From: Candidatus Melainabacteria bacterium
Lineage (GTDB): Bacteria; Cyanobacteriota; Vampirovibrionia; Gastranaerophilales; Gastranaerophilaceae
NCBI GenBank assembly: GCA_022009935.1
Contig: CP091731.1
Coordinates: forward strand, 744,001-808,000
DNA length: 64,000 nt
Reading direction: 5' to 3'
The position numbers were made by a program, and so were the translations under genes. Below the pieces are notes generated by a model. That model was not told the origin of the DNA, did not search any database, and saw only the letters and a program-made list of their open reading frames with translations. Shown piece after piece: positions 55,408 through 64,000 of this stretch; the first letter of the stretch is position 1, and each line of letters begins with the position of its first letter.

Positions 55408-57031
55408 ATGCAAAACTATTTTAAAATGTATAATGGCGATAAATGTATATTTGATGCAGAAGTCTCTTGCGTTTCTGACCCTATTCAAGCATCTTTAAAA
55501 GAAATTTTATTGTACGAAATAAGACTTCTTTCTTATTACACTTTGAAACTTAAGGAGTTTAACTTTGAATATAAAAAATATGCAAAGCATATCATTGACG
55601 GTGTTTGCGTTGTTTCACTTAACATGGAAATAAATCGTAACGAGTTTAGTGAATATTTGCTGAATTTGATTGATTTACGCTGCGAAGCACAAAAAATTAT
55701 ATTGATTACTGCGAAAAAAATAATTTGGACCTCCAAATTTTAAAAGCCTATACAGATAAATGTAGCGATTTTAATTTTATTGATGCATTAAAACAAGGTG
55801 AACTACAAAATATCCAAAAAATAAAATACTTGATAAAGACAAAAAAGTTTATATGACATTTTGTATATAATACTTCAAAATGCCTGCCGCAACATTGCTC
55901 AAATAAATTTGTTCAATGAAAATGAAGCTGAAGATGAAACTATTGAAATAATTAAATTAATTTCAAGTACAAATTTTAAATCTACAGGAACAGAAAAGCT
56001 TAAAAGTCGGATTGAAAAAGCTTCGCAAATCAATTATGGTTTATATAAGAAACTTAAAAATTTGTCATATCAAAGATTTGGAATTCCTCACTTAAGTGAA
56101 GTCAAACTTGATTATAAAAAAGGTAAAGCTGTTTTGGTGACAGGCGACTCGCTTATGGACTTGTATGACTTTTTGCAAGCTACCAAGGATACAGACATAA
56201 ATGTTTATACCCACGATGCTTTGATTCTTGCGCATTGTTATGACGAATTTAAAAAATTCAAAAATCTCGTAGGACATTATCAAAAATCAATTGAGAACTT
56301 GGAAATGGATTTTCTTCTTTTCCCGGTGTTATTCTTATCACTCGAAATGGAAATGGCAATTATTTAAATATAATACGAGGATTGATTTATACGACCAATG
56401 AAATAGGTGGAAAAGGCGTAACTGTCGTCAAAAACAACGATTTTGAAAATTTGATAAAAACAGCCAATGAACAAGAAGGTTTTAAAAAGACAAACAATTT
56501 GATAAAATTCAAATCGGATATAATTTTGACGAAATTGAAGTTCAACTTGAAAAAATTGTTGAACAAATTGAAAATGATAAAATAAAAAACCTTTATATGT
56601 TTGGGTTGTTAAATAACATTGGTGGTTTGGACGATTATTATAAAAAACTTTATAGATAAAATTGATGACAATTCATATATTATTTCACTTTCTTTCGATG
56701 AAAAAAAGATAACCTTTATCATATAAATTCTTATTACGATTACTCTTTAACTTATAAAATACTTGAAAAACTAGAGCCTTCTTTGTGTCAAAAAAATATT
56801 CCGATTAATATTATAATGACTGAGTTAAACTTAAGCTTGATTTCACGAATTTTTGACATAGTAAACAATTTTGAATATGAAAATATTTATATTCCAAACA
56901 GAATAAGTGACCATGTCAATCCACAGATAATAGAAACACTTAAATCTCAATTCGAAATAAAAATTCTTTCGGGCAATGTTGAAAAAGATTTGAAAACAAT
57001 AACTTCTACAAACAAAGAAAACTCCAATTAA
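55408..57031 (+). CDS. Hybrid-cluster-protein (prismane) homologue lacking the metal ligands
   Basis: About 541 residues, the length of hybrid cluster protein (Hcp, hydroxylamine/NO reductase). The middle aligns closely: GKAVLVTGDSLMDLYDFL, INVYTHDALILAHCYDEFKK, NLVGHYQKSIENLE, LLFPGVILITRNGNG and GLIYTTNEIGGKGVTVVKN. The C-terminal part (YMFGLLNNIGGLDDYY, NLSLISRIFDIVNN, IPNRISDHVNPQIIETLKSQF) follows the same plan. Ligand positions are replaced: the N-terminal Cys quartet is absent, GHDL is GDSL, HGEM is HDAL, the TTNC Cys is Gly, the later Cys motifs are gone, and YEQKA is TELNL. ATG at 55408 with GGAAAG upstream. Frameshifts near 55715, 55850, 56320, 56500, 56640 and 56720. It probably keeps the fold without the 4Fe-2S-2O cluster. 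Confidence 0.75.
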
Positions 57032-57343
57032 ATGAATTAATTGGAGTAAGTTGTTTAAATAAGAAGAGAGAGCTTTTATATTTATATAAAGTATTTTTAC
57101 AATAAAAAATTGCGTATTTTGTTTAATAATATTACAAAAAATTTACAATTCGGAATAAAAATTCTTTTTGGGCAATGTTGAAAAAGATTTGAAAACAATA
57201 ACTTCTACAAACAAAGAAAACTCCAATTAAATGAATTAATTGGAGTAAGTTGTTTAAATAAGAAGAGAGAGCTTTTATATTTATATAAAGTATTTTCACA
57301 ATAAAAAATTGCGTGTTTTGTTTAATAATGTTACAAAGTTTAC
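56948..57343 (+). repeat. 198 bp tandem duplication at the 3' end of the hybrid-cluster-like gene
   Basis: 56948-57145 and 57146-57343 are near-identical. Each copy carries the last ~28 codons of the gene, its stop, the hairpin ACTCCAATTAA/TTAATTGGAGT (57021-57047 and 57219-57245) and the AT-rich tail ending with ATTACAAA...TTTACAAT. Only the first copy is joined to the gene. Confidence 0.93.
57021..57047 (+). terminator. Stop-overlapping hairpin of the hybrid-cluster-like gene
   Basis: 11 bp perfect stem with ATGAA loop; the gene stop lies inside the left arm. There is no strong U-tract, so it may be a 3'-end protecting structure or a weak terminator. It is repeated at 57219-57245. Confidence 0.55.
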
Positions 57344-57348
57344 AATCA

Positions 57349-60300
57349 TTATTCATCATAATCAGAATAATCAGAATAATCAGAATAATCATCATATTTT
57401 AAATCTTCTATAAATCTTGTAACATTAAAGTTATAGTCTCTATTAAAATCAAAATTAGTGGGTGATTCTTCTATTGATGTTTGATTCTGGTTTATTTTCT
57501 GCCGTAAGATGCTTGATATTTGTTCTAAATTGCACGAAGAATAAACAAATTCTTTGTCTTCCTTAAAATATGTTTTTTTAATGAAAGCTTGAAAATCTGA
57601 ATTGTCTGTTAAATTGCTATCCATTGAAGCATTTAAAACAATTATTTGGAACTTGAAATTATCCATAGTTGGTTGTTTTTCAAGTATTGTTTTAATATCA
57701 TCTAAATAAAATATGCCATTCTTTAAAGCATCTTTAATAATGTCTGTAACATCTTGAGCTGTTTCTTTTTGTTCTTAAACATTTAGGGTTGTCTTTACAA
57801 TATTCAAAGACATAATTTATCAAGTCTTTAAGCTTTTCATCTTTTGAATATTTTAATTGTCCGATCAAAGGCATTATTGTGTCACTTAATAGCCAAGCAA
57901 TTTCTGCAAAACTTTTTTTCATTCAAAGGAAGTTGTTTTGTTTGACACAGACATAAAATTTTTTGTAAAGATGTATGTAATGAGGGTGTAATACTTAATC
58001 CTAGTATTGCATCATTTAATTTATAAAATATATTATAAACTTCATCTGCTGTTATTTCATTGCCAGTCTCTAATTGTTTAGTTAATTCTTCAATTTTTTG
58101 CTTCCACTGGTTTTTGAGCCCATTGAATTTCTTCTTGTGTTGATGCTACTATTTTTGAATCAGAATTTAAGCCGATATAAAATGTCTTATTATTTAAATT
58201 CACTTCAAACACATCACTATTATTAACTTTTGTTATTGTTATGAGTTTATTTGCCGGAAATCCCCATTTTGTAGTTTCTCTTGTTATCTCTATTTTTTCG
58301 TTAAAATGGCTTTTTTGTAATTTAGTAATAAGTGCTGTTTTTGCCTCATTAGTTAGTTTTTCAATAAAATTTGCACTAGTTGTAATTTCTGAAACATTAA
58401 CAGAAAAGGCTCCATGTGGATGTGTTTTATCTTTCATAGTAAATAAATCTACAAATGTTTGTCCTTTTTGGGTATGGGGTGTGGTACCGTTCTAGGTTTT
58501 TGGGTATGGGTTGTGGTGCCGTTCTAGGGTTTATGTCCCAACCAGGTGGAAGATTTGAATGTGTTATAATTTCTGGTTCATCAGGAAAAAGTTCCCTTGG
58601 AGACTGCAAATCATCAGGATTTGATGAATCAGTTTCTTCAAAATTAACCGGCAAATCAGCCACTGACCCTGCAGGTTCTGAATTTTGTATTTCTTCTTCC
58701 ATAAGTGTTTCTTCTTCCACTGATTGTTCCACTGATGGTTCCACTGATTCTCCTTCTACTTCAGAGTCAGAGTCGGAGCCAAATTCAGAGTCAATGTCGT
58801 ATTCGTCTTCAGAGTCGTATTCAGATTCAGATTCTGATTGTTCTTCTTCCACTGATTGTTTCACTGGTGGTTCTTCTTTTTTTGCTTCCTCAGACTTTAT
58901 TTCTTCCACTGGTTTTTCCGCAGGTTTTGCTTCAGGTATTACTTCTTCCACTGGTTTTTCTTCTTCCGCAGGTTTTGCTTCTGCAGGTTTTTCTTCTTCC
59001 GTAGGTTTTTCTTCAGACTTTACTTCTTCCACTGGTTTTTCTTCAAGCTTTACTTCTGGTTTTACATCTTCTTTTACTTCTTCTTTTACTTCTTCCGCAG
59101 GTTCTTCTTTTTCCACTGGTTGTTCCACAGGTTTTACTTCTTCCGCAGGCTTTGCTTCTTCCACTGGTTTTTTCTTCTTCTGATTTTATTTCTTCTGGTT
59201 TTACTTCTTCTGGTTTTACTTCTTCTGGTTTTACTTCTTCTGATTTTATTTCTTCTGGTTTTCTCTTCTTCTTTTGCTTCTACTTCAGGTTTTTCCTCAG
59301 GTTTAACTTCTGGTTTTTCCTCAGACTTTTTTTCTTCCACTGGTTTTGCTTCTTCTGGTTTCTCTTCTTCTTCAGGTTTTTCCTCAGGTTTAACTTCTGC
59401 AGGTTTTTCTTCAGGCTTTACTTCTTCCACTGGTTTTTCTTCTTTCACTGGTGGTTCCTCAGGCTTTTCTTCCACTGGTTTTACTTCTTCAACTGATGGT
59501 TCCACTGATTCTTCTTCCTTAGGTGTTACTTCTGATTTTTCTTCAGGTTTGACTTCAGCAGGTTTTTCTTCAGGCTTTGCTTCCGCAGGCTTTGTTTCCA
59601 ATGGTTCTTCTTTTGCTTCTTCTTTTGCTTCTTCTTTTACTTCTTTTTACTTCTTCCGCAGGTTTTACTTCTTCAGATTTTTCCGCAGTTTTTTCTTCTA
59701 CTGCAGGTTTTTCTTCTTCCACTGGTTCTTCCGCAGGTGTTTCTTCCTTTTCTACTTTTTCTTCTTTCTTTTCTTCTACAAGTTTTGATGCTTCAATTAT
59801 CTCATCCAAAACATTAACATTTTCTATTTCTTTATTTTTATCAAAACCTTTTATAGTGGCATCTTGTGCCAAATTCTTTCGCAACTGTTCCAAAATAGTC
59901 ACAGCTGCTATTTTTCTATCATTTGATGAATTTTTAACTTTTCCATGAATTGCTCTTACAACCTCAGTAAATTGTTTTTGGCTAACTGTTTTAGTATCAT
60001 TTTTTAATAAACTTTTTATATCTTTACCATCAACCTTTAAATCTTCTAACCCCAATGTTTTTAATGCTGTTTCAAAATTATTTGGTTTAGTTTGTGAAGA
60101 TCCGTTTGAAGCGACATTTTTTGCCTTGCTAAACCAACCTTTGTTATAACCGACAACTCCTAAAATCCCAACACCAACAGTGACAAAGCCACCAATAATA
60201 ACCTTTTTCCACTTTTGCCAAAAACTTTCTTTTTTCTTTGGAACGCTTGAATTATAATAATCATAATCGTCTGAATTTGCCCCAAAGCGCAAACCACAAC

Positions 60301-60373
60301 TTTGGTTTGCGTTCATTGTGTTTGGTGTGCTGTTTGTATATATACTGCTTGAACCGAATGGATTTACGTTCAT
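57349..60373 (-). CDS. Large Glu/Lys/Pro-repeat protein with F-G motif and membrane anchor
   Basis: About 1008 residues. The N terminus MNVNPFGSSSIYTNS has GLRFGAN at 27-33. A membrane segment KVIIGGFVTVGVGILGVVGY follows at about 58-78, then a helical domain of about 100 residues (LKTLGLEDLKVDGKDIKSLL, AIHGKVKNSSNDRKIAAVTI). From about residue 165 to 600 the chain is nearly all repeats of EEKPAEEVKPVEE type, partly as 15 bp tandem repeats (59185-59260) encoding PEEVK-like units, with a Ser/Glu/Asp cluster (SESESEYDSEDEYD). A C-terminal globular-looking part (SVNVSEITTSANFIEKL, ITRETTKWGFPANKLITITK) ends in the triplet repeat YSDYSDYSDYDE. Probably a surface- or periplasm-spanning stalk. Frameshifts are numerous. 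No family recognised. Confidence 0.7.
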
Positions 60374-60464
60374 TTATTATTATTCCTTCTATATATAATA
60401 AAAACCCAAAAACTTTTATTTTTGTCATAGGGGGGGAAATCGTTACAAAATTTACAATATCTGC

Positions 60465-60492
60465 TTGCATTTTTTAAAAATTACTATATAAT
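60465..60492 (+). promoter_or_regulatory. Promoter of the arginine operon
   Basis: -35 TTGCAT (60465-60470) and -10 TATAAT (60487-60492) with a 16 bp spacer; transcription should start near 60499, giving a leader of about 190 nt before argF. Confidence 0.7.
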
Positions 60493-60523
60493 AAAAAAGT
60501 TAGTTTTATAAAAAGGTATTAGT

Positions 60524-60595
60524 TTGAAAAAAGTTGCAAGCAAAATTCAATTACGACGTAGCCGCTCAAATCAAGTTTTGAATCGGGTTATTTAA
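60524..60595 (+). CDS. Arginine leader peptide (attenuator ORF)
   Basis: 23 codons, TTG start with AAGG (60513-60516) 7 nt upstream, TAA at 60593-60595. The middle encodes QLRRSRSN using CGA (60554), CGT (60557), AGC and CGC (60563), and a further CGG (60584). Four of 23 residues are Arg, three of them clustered, in a genome where CGN codons are uncommon. It lies directly in front of a terminator hairpin and argF, so it is read as a leader peptide whose translation senses Arg-tRNA supply. Confidence 0.65.
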   Translation: MKKVASKIQLRRSRSNQVLNRVI

Positions 60596-60661
60596 GTTTG
60601 CAATAAAAAATAATAAAGTTTTAAGCCGCCCTATTCAAAACATTGAATAGGGCGGCTTTTT
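60562..60661 (+). promoter_or_regulatory. Transcription attenuator of argFGH
   Basis: Three competing helices can be drawn. 1:2 is CCG...TCAAA (60562-60570) with TTTGA..CGG (60577-60586). 2:3 is GTTTTGAAT-GGG (60575-60587) with CCCTATTCAAAAC (60629-60641), 12 of 13 pairs. 3:4 is the terminator, AAGCCGCCCTATTCAA (60623-60638) with TTGAATAGGGCGGCTT (60643-60658), 16 perfect pairs, AACA loop and T-run. Stalling on the Arg codons at 60554-60565 would cover arm 1 and free arm 2 to form the antiterminator. This is the logic of his/trp-type leaders. Confidence 0.7.
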
Positions 60662-60690
60662 GTGTACATAAATAAAAAAAGGGACAGATT

Positions 60691-61637
60691 ATGACAAACA
60701 TTTGCAAATTGGATTTAAAAGGAAAACATTTTATTAATTTAGAAAATTTTACACCAAACGAGCTTCAATTTTTGATTGAAGAAGCACAAAACTTGAAATC
60801 CAAGGTTAAAAGCAAGGAACAAATTGATTTGATGAAAAATAAAATTATGGTGATGTATTTTGCAAAACCGAGTTTAAGAACCAGGTTGAGTTTTGAAATC
60901 GGCATGAAAAAATTAGGCGGTGATGCTTACGTTTTGAAACAAGATGAAATCATTTTGGGAAAACGTGAAAGCATTAAAGATAGTGCAAATGTAATTTCTC
61001 GTTATTGTGACTTGATTATGATAAGAACTTTTGCACACGAAGACATCGAAAACTTTGCAAAGAATTCAAAAGTACCTGTAATAAATGCATTGACTGATTT
61101 GTCACATCCTTGTCAAATTATGGCGGATTTATTGACAATTAAAGAACATTTTGGCAAACTTGAAGGATTAACTTTGTCCTATATTGGTGACGGAAATAAT
61201 GTGTGCAACAGCTTGCTTGTAGGATGTTCTATGTTAGGGCTAAATGTCAAAGTCGGATGTCCTAACGGTTATGAACCCAGTCAAAATATATCACTCTTGC
61301 AAAAAATATGCAAAAGAAAATGGAACTTTTATTGAAATATTAAACGACCCAAAAGAAGCTTCTTGCGCTGCAGACGTTTTATACACTGATGTTTGGGCTT
61401 CAATGGGCCAAGAAAATGAAAAAAGAAATGAGAAAAGAAATTTTTAAAGATTATCAAATTAATAACACGTTATTAAAAAATGCAAATGACAATGCAATAG
61501 TTCTTCATTGTCTCCCTGCGCATAAAGGCGAAGAGATAAGCGAGGATGTTTTTGACAAAAATGCAAATATTATTTATGAAGAAGCAGAAAACAGAATGTA
61601 TGCTCAAATGGCGATAATGAAAAGTATATGTTGTTAA
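60691..61637 (+). CDS. argF: Ornithine carbamoyltransferase
   Basis: Citrulline formation from ornithine and carbamoyl phosphate. About 315 residues: GKHFINLENFTPNELQFLIE, KPSLRTRLSFEIGMKKLGG (carbamoyl-phosphate loop, SLRTR where most OTCs have STRTR), KDSANVISRYCDLIMIRTF, ALTDLSHPCQIMADLLTI (HPCQ), YIGDGNNVCNSLL, the DVWASMGQE loop and IVLHCLPAHKGEEISEDVF (HCLP). The HPCQ/HCLP pair marks an OTC rather than an aspartate transcarbamoylase. Frameshifts near 61300 and 61415. Preceded by the attenuator. Confidence 0.95.
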
Positions 61638-61690
61638 AACAGCTTTAAAAAATGGAGGCGATAAACAAAAACATGAAGAAAAAAGATATA

Positions 61691-61840
61691 ATTGGACTTC
61701 TTCGCGATAATTGCACTAAGTTTATATAAAAAAAAGAAAGGAATGAAACTTTAAAACCCAAAATAAATTGACTAAAGTCAAAATTGGACTTCTTCGCGAT
61801 AATTGCACTAAGTTTATATAAAAAAAAGAAAGGAATGAAA
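61691..61840 (+). repeat. 58 bp direct repeat between argF and argG
   Basis: 61691-61748 and 61783-61840 are essentially identical, 92 bp apart, from ATTGGACTTCTTCGCGATAA to AAAGAAAGGAATGAAA. Each ends with the ribosome site AAAGGA; the second serves argG. Both copies are open in one frame as IGLLRDNCTKFI plus stop; the first is preceded by an ATG at 61673 (MKKKDIIGLLRDNCTKFI). Confidence 0.9.
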
Positions 61841-61843
61841 ATT

Positions 61844-63060
61844 ATGAAAAAGAAAGTAGTATTGGCATACTCAGGCGGATTGGATACAACTGTTATTATC
61901 CCTTGGTTAAAAGAAAATTATGATTATGACGTAATTGCAGCTTGTATTGATGTCGGTCAAGGTACAGAAACAGACGGATTAGAAGAAAAAGCACTGAAAA
62001 ACAGGAGCCATAAAGTATTATTTAATAAATTGTGAGGACGAATTTGTTGAAGATTATATCTACCCTACGTTAAAAGCTGATGCGGTATATGAGGGTAAAT
62101 ATTTGCTTGGAACCTCTGTTGCTCGGCCTATTATCACCAAAAACTTGTTGAAATAGCATTAAAGGAAGGAGCAAGTGCAATATGCCATGGGGCAACAGGA
62201 AAAGGCAACGACCAAGTGAGATTTGAATTGACAATAAAAGCACTGGCACCACAGCTTGAAATCATTGCACCGTGGAGAATTTGGGATATTCAATCACGTG
62301 AGGACGAAATAAAATACTTGGAAGACAGAAATATCCCCGTTCCGATGAAAAAAGATGATACATATTCTCGGGATAAAAACTTATGGCACCTGTCACATGA
62401 GGGGCTTGAACTTGAAGACCCTAATAATCCGCCAAATTATGAAAAACTTTTAAAATGTCAAATACTGTTGAAAACGCTCCAAACGAAGCACAATATGTAG
62501 AAATAGAGTTTGAAAAAGGAATACCTGTTTGTGTCGATGGTAAAAAATTGAGTCCTTCAAATATGGTTAAATATTTAAATGAAATCGGTGGAAAACACGC
62601 TATAGGAATAATCGATATTGTTGAAAACCGTGTTGTCGGGATGAAATCACGTGGGGTTTATGAAACACCCGGCGGAACAATTTTGTATTATGCACACAAA
62701 GAGCTTGAATATTTGTGTCTGGACAAGCAAACTCTGTCTTTTAAATCAATTGTTGCAAATAAGTTTGCAGAACTTGTTTATAGTGGTGAATGGTTTACAC
62801 CATTGAGAAGTGCCTTAAGTGCTTTTGTTGACAAAACTCAAGAAACAGTAACAGGAAAAGTTTCACTAAAATTGTATAAGGGAAATATTATATCAAACGG
62901 TGCAACTTCGCCATATTCTTTGTATAGCGAAAGCCTTGCAAGTTTCACAACCGGCGAATTGTATAATCACAAAGATGCAGAAGGGTTTATCAACTTGTTT
63001 GGCTTACCTTTAAAAGTTAATGCTTTAATGAAACAAAAGAATAATTGTGAGGTGAAATAA
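61844..63060 (+). CDS. argG: Argininosuccinate synthase
   Basis: About 405 residues. KKVVLAYSGGLDTTVIIPWL (PP-loop SGGLDT), AACIDVGQGTE, VARPIITKNLVEIALKEGAS (recovered), CHGATGKGNDQVRFELTIKAL, IIAPWRIWDIQSREDEIKYL, DKNLWHLSHEGLELEDP, YVEIEFEKGIPVCVDGKKLSP, KHAIGIIDIVENRVVGMKSRGVYETPGG and SPYSLYSESLASF. Start at 61844, with AAAGGA 9 nt upstream in the repeat. Frameshifts near 62030, 62135 and 62450. argH starts 5 bp after the stop. Confidence 0.96.
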
Positions 63061-63065
63061 GGAAA

Positions 63066-64000
63066 ATGGGGAAACAACTTTGGGGGTCAAGATTTTCAAA
63101 ATCCTTGGCAAAAGAAGCAAATGATTTTAATTCTTCACTTCATTTTGACAGTGTTATGTTTGAAGAAGATATTCAAGGCAGCATTGCACATGCAACAATG
63201 CTTGGAGAAACAAACATAATCTCAAAAGAAGAAAGTCAAAAAATATCAAACGGACTAAAAGAAATTTTAGAGGATATAAAACAAGGCAAGCTTCAGTTTG
63301 ATTACGACTTGGAAGACATCCATACGCAAATTGAAAAATGGCTTATTGACAAAATTGGTGAAACAGGCAAAAAAGTTCACACCGGAAGAAGCCGCAATGA
63401 CCAAGTTGCACTTGATTTGAGAATGTATTTAAAAAAAGAAGTTTTAAAAATAAAAACTTTATTGCTTAATTTATTAAAGATATTAATAAACCTTCAAAAA
63501 AACACACACAAACATATTTAAGCGGCTACACTCACCTTCAAAGAGCACAGGTAATTACATTTGCTCATTATTTAGGTGCATATGTTGAAATGTATAAACG
63601 TGATTTTGAAAGACTTGAAAATGCTTTTGAACGTATTGACACAATGCCTTTGGGGGCAGGCGCTTTGGCTTGTTCTACTTATAACATTGACAACAAGATG
63701 ACAGCTGAACTTTTAAATTTTCAAAATGTAATGCTAAACTCTCTTGATGCTGTTTCTGATAGAGATTTTGTAATTGAGACAGCTTCGTGTTTGTCAATTA
63801 TTATGATGCATTTAAGTCGCTTTGCCGAGGAACTCATTTTGTATACAACCTCGGAGTTTAAGTTTGTTGAATTTGATGATGGGTTTACAACAGGCTCAAG
63901 TTTGATGCCACAAAAGAAAAACCCTGACATTCTTGAGCTTATCCGTGGCAAAACAGGTCGAGTTTATGGCAATTTGTTTTCAATATTAACTGTTATGAAA
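63066..64000 (+). CDS. argH: Argininosuccinate lyase (3' end outside window)
   Basis: Last step of arginine synthesis. LWGSRFSKSLAKEANDFNSSLHFD, EDIHTQIEKWLIDKIGETGKKVHTGRSRNDQVALDLRMYL (HTGRSRNDQ), after a frameshift near 63495 SGYTHLQRAQVITFAHYL, MPLGAGALACSTYNID, DFVIETASCLSIIMMHLSRFAEELILYTTSEF and the fumarase-lyase signature GSSLMPQKKNPDILELIRGK. About 312 residues are inside the window, two thirds of the usual length. Confidence 0.96.

Noticed and set aside
57359..57386. CRISPR-like short repeats (AATCAGAAT)
   Set aside because: The repeats are 9 bp coding triplet repeats inside the Glu/Lys/Pro gene with no spacers.
58455..59788. Long plus-strand open frames encoding Ser/Phe/Leu-rich proteins
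   Set aside because: They are antisense shadows of the Glu/Lys/Pro repeat gene; codon composition is a by-product of the GAA/AAA/CCA repeats on the other strand.
1..64000. Reassigned stop codon (TGA or TAG read as amino acid)
   Set aside because: TGA and TAG terminate conserved genes at the expected ends (cdaA TGA, smc TAG); frame breaks need indels rather than stop readthrough.
1..64000. Wholesale pseudogenisation of the region
   Set aside because: Indels hit ribosomal proteins and single-copy essential genes equally and the alternate frames stay conserved, which fits sequencing error better.

Overview
This is a 64 kb stretch of AT-rich chromosome that looks like a diderm bacterium related to Cyanobacteria, most likely a Vampirovibrionia/Gastranaerophilales-type gut organism. 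The case is indirect: very low GC, a TamB/AsmA-like envelope protein together with SMC-ScpAB and CdaA, lysA next to cdaA (as I recall it in cyanobacteria), a NarL-type regulator, and several lineage-specific proteins with a short N-terminal F-G type motif. No rRNA, CRISPR array or transposase is visible. TGA and TAA both act as stops, so the standard bacterial code applies.

Almost every conserved gene is broken by one or more single-base indels, usually in A/T homopolymers, including essential genes (smc, rplA, rpmB, uvrB, purD, the mur genes). I read these as sequence or assembly errors rather than pseudogenes. Coordinates below span the whole reconstructed gene across frameshifts.

Layout. 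1-3220: rqcH (partial, minus), lysA and cdaA. 3221-4579: non-coding block of GC-rich hairpins and direct repeats. 4580-9453: smc-scpA-scpB. 9464-13177: two duplicated unknown genes separated by a duplicated scpB tail, then a secreted protein. 13201-17662: giant TamB/AsmA-like gene. 17780-26985: acyl-CoA synthetase, unknown surface/HEAT proteins, YkgJ-like protein, uvrB, papain-like peptidase, stand-alone OLD-type TOPRIM protein, rhodanese, XRE regulator. 26952-32380 (minus): purD, a class III aminotransferase fused to an alpha/beta hydrolase, MtnX-like phosphatase, radical SAM protein. 32602-35073: FkbM methyltransferase and folC. 35070-37575 (minus): rpmG-tRNA-Trp-secE-nusG-rplK-rplA. 37791-43501: unknown proteins, a NarL-type regulator, a second GC-rich repeat block and PEP carboxykinase. 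43615-45917 (minus): histidine kinase, receiver protein and metallo-hydrolase. 46027-51943: cell-wall cluster murF-mraY-murD-ftsW-murG. 51947-54940 (minus): purA, ferredoxin, purine nucleoside phosphorylase, rpmB. 55120-57031: glutaredoxin-like protein and a hybrid-cluster-protein homologue that has lost its metal ligands. 57349-60373 (minus): ~1000-residue protein rich in Glu/Lys/Pro repeats. 60465-64000: arginine operon argF-argG-argH behind what looks like a ribosome-mediated attenuator with an Arg-codon leader peptide.

The most interesting items are the arginine attenuator, the ligand-less hybrid-cluster-like protein, the aminotransferase-hydrolase fusion with a Cys nucleophile motif, the family of unrelated proteins sharing an N-terminal F-G motif, and the modular GC-rich intergenic repeats.
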